The notes under the pieces were generated by a model. It ran no database searches. It was not told where the DNA came from and saw only the letters and a program-made list of their open reading frames with translations. Both the position numbers and the translations under genes were made by a program. A DNA stretch of 11,339 bases from the NCBI GenBank assembly GCA_041490205.1, contig JBGPSQ010000082.1, positions 1 through 11,339 on the forward strand, given 5' to 3'. Numbering within the stretch: position 1 is the stretch's first letter; each line of letters opens with the position of its first letter. Positions 5,958 to 11,339 of the stretch are shown in pieces. Source of the stretch: DATDDB01 sp041490205. GTDB lineage: Bacteria > Pseudomonadota > Gammaproteobacteria > Burkholderiales > Gallionellaceae.

Positions 5958-7190
5958 CTAGACCTTGCGGAACACCAGCGAGCCGTTGGTTCCGCCAAAC
6001 CCGAAATTGTTATTTACCGCCACGTCTATTTTCACGTTGCGCGCGGTATTGGGACAGTAATCCAGATCGCACTCCGGATCCTGCTCGAAGATGTTGATGG
6101 TCGGCGGAACAACCTGGTCGTGTATCGCCAATACGCAAAACAGCGACTCGATGCCGCCAGCCCCGCCCAGCAAGTGGCCGGTCATGGATTTGGTGGAACT
6201 GACAACCATTTTTTTCGCGTGGTCGCCGAACGCCAGCTTGATCGCCTCGGTCTCATTCTTGTCGCCCAGCGGCGTGGATGTGCCGTGTGCATTGACATAG
6301 TCAACCTGGTTCGCGTTGAGGCTGGCATTGCGCAGGGCGTTGACCATGCTGCGCTTGGGGCCGTCGGTGCTGGGCGCGGTCATGTGGTATGCGTCCGCGC
6401 TCATGCCGTAGCCTGAGAGTTCGGCATAGATTTTCGCGCCGCGCGCTTTTGCGTGTTCGTATTCTTCCAAAACCAGCACACCCGCACCTTCGCCCATCAC
6501 GAAGCCATCCCGGTCCTTGTCCCAGGGACGGCTGGCAGTGGCCGGATCGTCATTGCGCGTGGAAAGCGCGCGCGCGGAGGAGAAGCCGCCGATGGCCAGG
6601 GGCGAAATGGTCGCCTCGGCGCCGCCCGCGATCATCACGTCGGCATCGCCGTACTCGATGATGCGCGCCGATTCGCCTATGCTGTGCGTGCCGGTCGTGC
6701 ATGCTGTAACCACAGAGAAATTCGGCCCTTTCAACCCGTACATGATGGACAGGTTGCCGGAAATCATGTTGATGATGGTGCCCGGAATGAAGAACGGCGA
6801 AATCTTGCGCGGGCCGCCCGCGAGATAATCGTCGTGCGTATCTTCGATCATCGGCAAGCCGCCGATGCCGGAACTGATGCACACACCGATGCGCTCTGCA
6901 TTCTGTTCGGTCACGACGAGTCCGGAATCCTTGAAAGCTTCCATGCCTGCCACCAGGCCATAGTGCATGAACACATCCATGCGCCGCGCATCCTTGGCGG
7001 GCATGTACTGTGCCACGTCGAACCCCTTCACTTCACCTGCCACTTGGCATGCGAAAGCGCTGGGATCAAACTTGCTGATTCGGGTGATCCCCGATTTGCC
7101 CGCGACGATATTCTTCCACGTCTCGGAAACACCTATGCCAACGGGCGTAATCGCCCCCAAGCCCGTGACTACGACTCTGCGTTTGGACAA
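5958..7190 (-). CDS. fabF: 3-oxoacyl-ACP synthase II (beta-ketoacyl-ACP synthase II)
   Basis: The elongating condensing enzyme of type II fatty-acid synthesis: it joins acyl groups to malonyl-ACP with loss of CO2, and in E. coli converts C16:1 to C18:1. The 410-residue thiolase-fold protein has the Cys-His-His triad: C164 in VVTACTTG, H302 in VNAHGTSTP and H339 in KSMTGHLLGGAG, with K335 beside it. NNNFGFGGTNGSL near the C terminus is typical. The frame has no ATG at the expected N terminus; TTG at 7190 (giving MSKRRVVVTGLG) has AGGAG six bases upstream and matches the family start. It follows acpP by 29 bases, the standard acpP-fabF pair, so the enzyme is made beside its carrier protein. FabF rather than FabB is favoured by the acpP linkage and overall similarity to FabF. 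Confidence 0.97.
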   Translation of the reverse strand: MSKRRVVVTGLGAITPVGIGVSETWKNIVAGKSGITRISKFDPSAFACQVAGEVKGFDVAQYMPAKDARRMDVFMHYGLVAGMEAFKDSGLVVTEQNAERIGVCISSGIGGLPMIEDTHDDYLAGGPRKISPFFIPGTIINMISGNLSIMYGLKGPNFSVVTACTTGTHSIGESARIIEYGDADVMIAGGAEATISPLAIGGFSSARALSTRNDDPATASRPWDKDRDGFVMGEGAGVLVLEEYEHAKARGAKIYAELSGYGMSADAYHMTAPSTDGPKRSMVNALRNASLNANQVDYVNAHGTSTPLGDKNETEAIKLAFGDHAKKMVVSSTKSMTGHLLGGAGGIESLFCVLAIHDQVVPPTINIFEQDPECDLDYCPNTARNVKIDVAVNNNFGFGGTNGSLVFRKV

Positions 7191-7196
7191 ACTGTA

Positions 7197-7201
7197 CTCC
7201 T
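7197..7201 (-). promoter_or_regulatory. Ribosome-binding site that fixes the TTG start of fabF
   Basis: AGGAG on the minus strand, six bases before TTG 7190-7188. No ATG or GTG gives a full-length family N terminus, so this site supports TTG initiation. Confidence 0.75.
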
Positions 7202-7219
7202 GGGGAAACCGGGGCTGGA

Positions 7220-7456
7220 TTACTTCTGGTGGGCGTTGACGTAGTCAATGGCCTGTTGCACGGAGGTGATCTTTTCCGCGTCTTCGTCGGGGATCTCGCA
7301 CTCGAATTCTTCTTCCAGCGCCATGACCAGTTCAACCGTATCCAGGGAGTCTGCCCCCAGATCGTTGACAAAGGAAGATTCGTTTTTCACTTCGGACTCG
7401 TTGACGCCAAGTTGTTCGGCAACGATTTTCTTGACGCGTTGTTCAATGGTCGACAT
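7220..7456 (-). CDS. acpP: Acyl carrier protein
   Basis: The 78-residue acidic four-helix carrier that holds growing acyl chains on a 4'-phosphopantetheine arm; the same length as E. coli AcpP. The attachment serine is S37 in GADSLDTVELV (34-44), the canonical DSL motif. The preceding FVNDLGADSL and the acidic helix II/III region (EEEFECEIPDEDAEKIT) are typical. ATG 7456 (MSTIEQRVKK) has GGGGAGA six bases upstream; a GTG 15 bases further up in frame is not used. The gene lies between fabG and fabF, and the gap before it holds a promoter candidate, consistent with the need for far more ACP than enzyme. Confidence 0.98.
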   Translation of the reverse strand: MSTIEQRVKKIVAEQLGVNESEVKNESSFVNDLGADSLDTVELVMALEEEFECEIPDEDAEKITSVQQAIDYVNAHQK

Positions 7457-7498
7457 TGTATTTCTCCCCACTCCGGTTAAAAATCAAAAAGCCTTGCT

Positions 7499-7526
7499 AT
7501 TCTACCAAATTTGCCCGATTTTCCAA
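7499..7526 (-). promoter_or_regulatory. Candidate sigma-70 promoter for acpP
   Basis: On the minus strand TTGGAA (7526-7521, 4 of 6 to the -35 consensus), a 16-base spacer and TAGAAT (7504-7499, 5 of 6 to the -10 consensus) lie in the 78-base fabG-acpP gap. Initiation would fall near 7492 and give a leader of about 35 bases. E. coli has a known promoter for acpP within its fab cluster, which fits. This is a pattern match only. Confidence 0.5.
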
Positions 7527-7534
7527 ACTGGCAA

Positions 7535-8278
7535 TCAGGCCATGTACATTCCGCCGTTCACATGCAGTGTAGTGCCGGTGATATAAGATGCGCCCGGGCC
7601 TGCCAGAAAGACCACGGCGGCTGCAATATCAGCCACTTGGCCCAGACGCTTCAGCGGCACATTTTGAATCAGCATGTCGCGCTGCTCCTGAGGCAGTGCC
7701 TCGGTCATGTCGGTCGCGATAAAGCCGGGCGCGACGCAATTGACGGTAATGTTGCGGCTGCCGATTTCGCGCGCCAGCGATTTGCTGAAGCCTTCCATGC
7801 CCGCCTTGGAGGCGGCGTAGTTGGACTGGCCGGCATTGCCCATGCTGCCCACCACGGAAGAGATATTGATGATGCGGCCATGGCGCGCCTTCATCATGCC
7901 GCGCATCACGGCGCGGCTCATGCGGAACACCGATTTCAGGTTGGTGGACATGATGTCGTCCCACTCTTCGTCCGACATGCGCGCCAGCAGATTGTCGCGC
8001 GTGATACCGGCGTTGTTCACCAGGATGGAGATTTCGCCGAATTGCTTGCGAATACTGTCCAGCGCCTGTTCGACTTGAGCGGCATCGTTGACATTCAGCG
8101 CCATGCCCGCGCCCTTGATGCCCGCCGCTGCCAGATATTCGTTGATGGCCTGTGCGCCTTTATCGGTGGTGGCGGTGCCCACCACGACCGAGCCCTGCTT
8201 GCCCAGTTCCAGCGCGATGCCCTGCCCTATGCCGCGGCTGGCTCCCGTCACCAATGCGATTTGTCCCTGCAAACTCAT
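7535..8278 (-). CDS. fabG: 3-oxoacyl-ACP reductase
   Basis: A 247-residue short-chain dehydrogenase/reductase that reduces 3-oxoacyl-ACP to (R)-3-hydroxyacyl-ACP with NADPH. The nucleotide motif TGASRGIG (11-18), NNAG (88-91), catalytic S141 in INISSVVG and Y154xxxK158 in NYAASKAG are visible, along with the C-terminal YITGTTLHVNGGMYMA typical of FabG. Two in-frame ATGs occur at 8284 and 8278. AAGGGGA lies directly against the first but six bases before the second, so 8278 (MSLQGQIALVTG) is chosen. It is 27 bases after fabD and 78 before acpP, in the conserved fabD-fabG-acpP-fabF order, which argues against a PHB-type or other SDR reductase. Confidence 0.97.
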   Translation of the reverse strand: MSLQGQIALVTGASRGIGQGIALELGKQGSVVVGTATTDKGAQAINEYLAAAGIKGAGMALNVNDAAQVEQALDSIRKQFGEISILVNNAGITRDNLLARMSDEEWDDIMSTNLKSVFRMSRAVMRGMMKARHGRIINISSVVGSMGNAGQSNYAASKAGMEGFSKSLAREIGSRNITVNCVAPGFIATDMTEALPQEQRDMLIQNVPLKRLGQVADIAAAVVFLAGPGASYITGTTLHVNGGMYMA

Positions 8279-8284
8279 GAGCAT

Positions 8285-8291
8285 TCCCCTT
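8285..8291 (-). promoter_or_regulatory. Ribosome-binding site that selects the second ATG of fabG
   Basis: AAGGGGA on the minus strand touches the ATG at 8284 but is six bases from the ATG at 8278, so the latter is the better start. Confidence 0.65.
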
Positions 8292-8305
8292 GTTGTTTGA
8301 TTTTC

Positions 8306-9238
8306 TTATACCAGTGCCGCCAGCGCGGCTGTCAGCGCGGCGCCATCGTTGAGCGCCATCGCCTGCTGGTTCGCGTCTATGCGCTTGTTCAGCCCCATCA
8401 GCACCTTGCCCGGCGCGCATTCCACATTGTGCGTCACGCCCTGTTGCCCGAAGTGCTGCACGGTTTCCACCCAGCGCACGGGCGAATACAGTTGCCGCAC
8501 CAGCGCATCCTTGATCCCCGCACCGTCTTGATGGCTCTTCACATCCGCATTGTGCAGCACCGGGATGCCGGGCACTTGCACGCTGACATTATCCAGGTAT
8601 GCGCGCAGCTTTTCAGCCGCGCCGCTCAAAAGGCTGCAATGCGACGGCACGCTCATCGGCAGCATCAGCGCGCGCTTAGCACCTTTTGCCTTGGCCAGCT
8701 CCATGCCGCGCTCGACCGCCGCGCGGTTGCCCGCGATCACGACCTGCCCCGGAGAGTTGTAATTTACCGCTTCCAACACTTCGCCCTGCGCGCCTTCCGC
8801 GCACACGGCACGCACCGCATCGTCATCCAGCCCCAGAATCGCGGCGATGCCGCCCGTGCCCTCCGGAACGGCCTGCTGCATGCATTCCGCGCGATAGCGC
8901 ACCAGTGGCAGCGCATCGGCAAAACGCAGGGCGCCAGCAGCCACCAGGGCGGTGTATTCACCCAGGCTGTGCCCAGCCATCAAAATAGGCGCAGGCCCGT
9001 TTTTCGATTGCCACGCCCGGTGCACCGCCACACCGGCAGTCAACATCACCGGCTGGGTGTTCACGGTCGAATTCAGTTCGGCATCGGTGCCCTCGGCAAC
9101 CAGTTTCCACATGTCCTGCTTCAATACGTCCGATGCCTCGGTAAAAGTCTCCCGCACCACCGCAAAATCGCCATAGGCATCCATCATGCCGCGCGATTGC
9201 GAACCTTGGCCGGGGAACACGAAAGCAAATTTAGTCAT
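8306..9238 (-). CDS. fabD: Malonyl-CoA:ACP transacylase
   Basis: A 310-residue acyltransferase that moves malonyl from CoA to ACP, feeding all condensation steps. It opens with FVFPGQGSQ (7-14, oxyanion Q11), has the nucleophile motif GHSLGE (89-94, S91), R116 that binds the malonyl carboxylate, and the catalytic H200 in SVPSHCSLL. These sit one residue before the E. coli positions (S92, R117, H201). The ATG at 9238 is 29 bases after the fabH stop. That gap is unusually AT-rich for this window and shows only a weak ribosome-binding site. It is part of the fabH-fabD-fabG run. Confidence 0.97.
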   Translation of the reverse strand: MTKFAFVFPGQGSQSRGMMDAYGDFAVVRETFTEASDVLKQDMWKLVAEGTDAELNSTVNTQPVMLTAGVAVHRAWQSKNGPAPILMAGHSLGEYTALVAAGALRFADALPLVRYRAECMQQAVPEGTGGIAAILGLDDDAVRAVCAEGAQGEVLEAVNYNSPGQVVIAGNRAAVERGMELAKAKGAKRALMLPMSVPSHCSLLSGAAEKLRAYLDNVSVQVPGIPVLHNADVKSHQDGAGIKDALVRQLYSPVRWVETVQHFGQQGVTHNVECAPGKVLMGLNKRIDANQQAMALNDGAALTAALAALV

Positions 9239-9267
9239 GTTATTACTTATTATGCGTAATTTAATAG

Positions 9268-10245
9268 TTACCAGCGAATCAGGACAGCGCCCCAGGTAAA
9301 ACCGCCGCCCACGCCTTCCAGCAGCACATGCTGCCCTGCCTTGATGCGGCCATCGCGCACCGCCGTATCCAATGCCAGCGGGATGGAAGCCGCCGAAGTG
9401 TTACCGTGGCGATCCACGGTGACCACCAGCTTGTCCAGCCCCAGATTCAGTTTCTTCGCGGTGGCTTCCATGATGCGTATATTCGCCTGGTGCGGCACCA
9501 GCCAGTCGATGGAGGACGCGGACAAGCCAGTGCCGACCAGCACTTCATCCACCACGTCGCTCAGCACCTTGACGGCGAACTTGAACACGGCCTGCCCGTC
9601 CATCTTGATGTAAGGATCGCCCTGCACCACCCCGCTGCCAATGTAGCCGCGCGCTTCCAGCATGCCGCGCTGGCTGCCGTCGGCGCGCAGACGGGTCTTG
9701 ATGATTCCGGGCGTATCGCTAGCCTGCAATACCACCGCACCCGCGCCATCGCCGAACAGCACGCAAGTCGTGCGGTCTTTCCAGTCCAGCAACCTGGTCA
9801 GCGTCTCGGCGCCCACCACCAGCGCAGTGCGCGCCTGCCCCGTGCGGATATACATGTCTGCGGTGGCCAGCGCATAAATGAAACCGGCGCAGACCGCCTG
9901 CACGTCGAATGCCGCACCCTGCCTGACGCCCAATTTGTCCTGCAGGATGCAGGCCGTGCTGGGGAAAATCTGGTCGGGCGTGGTGGTCGCCACGATGATG
10001 AGATCGATCTCGTCCATGCCGACCCCGGCCGCTTCTATCGCCTTGCGGCTGGCCTGCAGCGCCAGGTCGCTGGTCATCTCGCCCTCTGCGGCCATCCGGC
10101 GCTCGGCAATGCCGCTGCGTGAAAATATCCACTCGTGCGAGGTGTCGACTATCTTCTCCAGGTCGGCATTGGTCAGAATCTTCGCAGGCAGGTAGCTGCC
10201 GGTGCCGATGATCTTGGAATACATCCCTTTGACTTTCGAATCCAT
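9268..10245 (-). CDS. fabH: 3-oxoacyl-ACP synthase III
   Basis: The condensing enzyme that starts fatty-acid synthesis by joining acetyl-CoA to malonyl-ACP. In the 325-residue thiolase-fold protein the Cys-His-Asn triad is C119 (QAVCAGF), H252 (VPHQAN) and N282 (RHGNTSAAS). GTGSYLPAKILTN near the start, FGDGAGAVVL (164-173) and GVGGGFTWGAVLIRW at the C terminus are family hallmarks. The ATG at 10245 shares one base with the plsX stop (TAATG), implying translational coupling. A second in-frame ATG at 10224 gives MYSKIIGTG, nearer to many homologues, but its AAAGGG touches the codon. An ATG at 10359 lies inside plsX and is rejected. FabH after PlsX is the conserved order. Confidence 0.96.
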   Translation of the reverse strand: MDSKVKGMYSKIIGTGSYLPAKILTNADLEKIVDTSHEWIFSRSGIAERRMAAEGEMTSDLALQASRKAIEAAGVGMDEIDLIIVATTTPDQIFPSTACILQDKLGVRQGAAFDVQAVCAGFIYALATADMYIRTGQARTALVVGAETLTRLLDWKDRTTCVLFGDGAGAVVLQASDTPGIIKTRLRADGSQRGMLEARGYIGSGVVQGDPYIKMDGQAVFKFAVKVLSDVVDEVLVGTGLSASSIDWLVPHQANIRIMEATAKKLNLGLDKLVVTVDRHGNTSAASIPLALDTAVRDGRIKAGQHVLLEGVGGGFTWGAVLIRW

Positions 10246-11282
10246 TAATTGGTCGCCGCCGTTTTGTGCTGTTCGGATTGATGCCATTTTTCCATATGCT
10301 CGCTGATATGGCGCAACATGCCGCTGCGAGCCTCCTCCGCCGCACTCTCGATGGCGCATTGGAAGGCAAAGGAATCCGCCGAGCCGTGGCTTTTCACCAC
10401 GATACCCTTCAGCCCTAGCAGCGTTGCGCCGTTGTAGCGGCGATGGTCGAGCCTGCGCTTGAAGGCATTGAGCACCGGCAGGGCGATGAGCCCGGCCAGC
10501 TTGGTGAATATATTCCGGCTAAATTCCTCCTTGAGGAATCCGCCCATCATTTTTGCCACACCCTCGGCACTCTTCAGGGACACATTGCCGACAAAGCCGT
10601 CGCACACCACCACATCGGTCACGCCTTTGAAAATATCGTCACCCTCGACATTGCCGTAAAAGTTGAGGTCGCTCTGCTGCAGCAACTCCGCAGCCTGTTT
10701 CACCACCTCGTTGCCCTTGATTTCCTCGCTGCCGATATTGAGCAAGCCCACCGTGGGATTGTCCTTGTGCAAAATGGCGCTGGCCAGGGCGCTGCCCATC
10801 AGGGCGAAGTGCAGCAAGTGCTCGGCATTGCAATCCACGTTCGCGCCCAGATCCAGCATACAAGCTTGGCCCTTGACGCTGGGCAGGAAAGTGGCGATCG
10901 CCGGGCGGTCTATACCAGGCAGCATTTTCAGCACATAACGACCCGTCGCCATCAGCGCGCCGGTGTTGCCCGCGCTGACACAGGCGGTAGCCTCGCCGCT
11001 CTTCACCAGGTTGATGGCGACCCGCATGGAAGAATCTTTTTTATTGCGCAGAGCCTGCTGCGGCGGCTCGTCCATGCCCACCACTTCGCTGGACGCGTGG
11101 ATAAGCAAGTGCGGGCCGGTGGCGGCGCCCAACGCGCGCAGCTCTGCTTCAATGACATCCGGCAGCCCGACCAGCACGATAGTGTCGCCTGGGCAACTGC
11201 GCAAATACGCCACTGCAGCAGGGACGGTGACATGCGGGCCATGGTCGCCGCCCATGGCATCAACGGCTATCGTGACATCCAT
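10245..11282 (-). CDS. plsX: PlsX, phosphate acyltransferase
   Basis: A 345-residue enzyme that makes acyl-phosphate from acyl-ACP and phosphate, which PlsY then uses to acylate glycerol-3-phosphate, so it links fatty-acid synthesis to phospholipid. The opening AVDAMGGDHGP (6-16), SAGNTGALMA (about 103-112), LDLGANVDC (about 143-151), LLNIGSEEIKGN (about 180-191) and the C-terminal GLKGIVVKSHGSAD are family signatures. ATG 11282 matches the family start; a TGA directly precedes it and the ribosome-binding site is weak. It overlaps fabH by one base. rpmF normally lies just upstream, but the 57 bases left in the window do not show its C terminus in a recognisable form. Confidence 0.97.
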   Translation of the reverse strand: MDVTIAVDAMGGDHGPHVTVPAAVAYLRSCPGDTIVLVGLPDVIEAELRALGAATGPHLLIHASSEVVGMDEPPQQALRNKKDSSMRVAINLVKSGEATACVSAGNTGALMATGRYVLKMLPGIDRPAIATFLPSVKGQACMLDLGANVDCNAEHLLHFALMGSALASAILHKDNPTVGLLNIGSEEIKGNEVVKQAAELLQQSDLNFYGNVEGDDIFKGVTDVVVCDGFVGNVSLKSAEGVAKMMGGFLKEEFSRNIFTKLAGLIALPVLNAFKRRLDHRRYNGATLLGLKGIVVKSHGSADSFAFQCAIESAAEEARSGMLRHISEHMEKWHQSEQHKTAATN

Positions 11283-11339
11283 TCAGGCGTCTCGCAGAAA
11301 GGTAGTAGGGGAAATTCGGAAGGAATGAATCAGGGATGC

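Noticed and set aside
7511..9259. A 582-codon open frame on the plus strand, antisense to fabG and fabD
   Set aside because: It is antisense to two genes with full catalytic motifs. Its translation is rich in His, Arg, Gln and Ala with no recognisable domain, which is what the reverse of GC-rich coding sequence gives. It has no plausible ribosome-binding site or conserved neighbours.
10246..10359. N-terminal extension of FabH beginning at 10359
   Set aside because: It overlaps plsX by over 100 bases, is not conserved-looking, and the TAATG junction gives a natural start at 10245.
11283..11339. Possible end of rpmF upstream of plsX
   Set aside because: rpmF is expected here, but none of the three minus-strand frames shows the usual L32 C terminus. 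One frame is open to a TGA touching the plsX ATG, and 57 bases are too few to call a gene.
1..11339. A novel defence, mobile or biosynthetic system
   Set aside because: Every long conserved frame belongs to a well-known housekeeping family in familiar order; no integrase, transposase, CRISPR repeat, toxin-antitoxin pair or secondary-metabolite gene is visible on either strand. The fab genes are primary metabolism, not a polyketide cluster.

Overview
This 11.3 kb window is a chromosomal housekeeping segment. It most likely comes from a betaproteobacterium, possibly of the Nitrosomonadales/Gallionellaceae type. The lineage call rests on the Hfq sequence (rim motif RKEH and a core resembling betaproteobacterial Hfq), the fab gene order and the general look of the proteins; it is inference, not a database result. 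All 14 genes (13 complete, one cut by the left edge) lie on the minus strand, so transcription runs from high to low coordinates. No mobile element, tRNA, rRNA, CRISPR array or recognisable accessory system is visible, and no intergenic gap exceeds about 165 bp.

Reading in the direction of transcription, 11282 to 5958 is a fatty-acid and phospholipid synthesis cluster: plsX, fabH, fabD, fabG, acpP, fabF. It supplies acyl carrier protein, the malonyl transfer step, the initiating and elongating condensing enzymes, the first reductase and the acyl-phosphate branch to phospholipid. A promoter candidate for acpP lies in the fabG-acpP gap. From 5881 to 2448 the same run continues with mltG (glycan chain termination), tmk (dTTP supply), holB (clamp-loader delta prime) and tatD (metal-dependent DNase). 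This is the well-known gammaproteobacterial/betaproteobacterial order, but without pabC after fabF and without pilZ between holB and tatD.

From 2303 to 1908 there is a single gloA (glyoxalase I), separated from tatD by a gap holding a striking imperfect palindrome. After a 163 bp gap comes hfq, hflX and the start of hflK, the classic hfq-hflX-hflK(-hflC) cluster for RNA-based regulation, ribosome rescue and FtsH control. hfq and hflX overlap by one base.

I did not find a previously undescribed system. The points worth a second look are small: the palindrome upstream of gloA, a 15 bp tandem duplication over the tmk start that duplicates a possible ribosome-binding/start signal, a TTG start for fabF, an ARN-type Hfq-binding motif over the hfq ribosome-binding site, the missing pilZ, and the junction that places hfq next to gloA/tatD.
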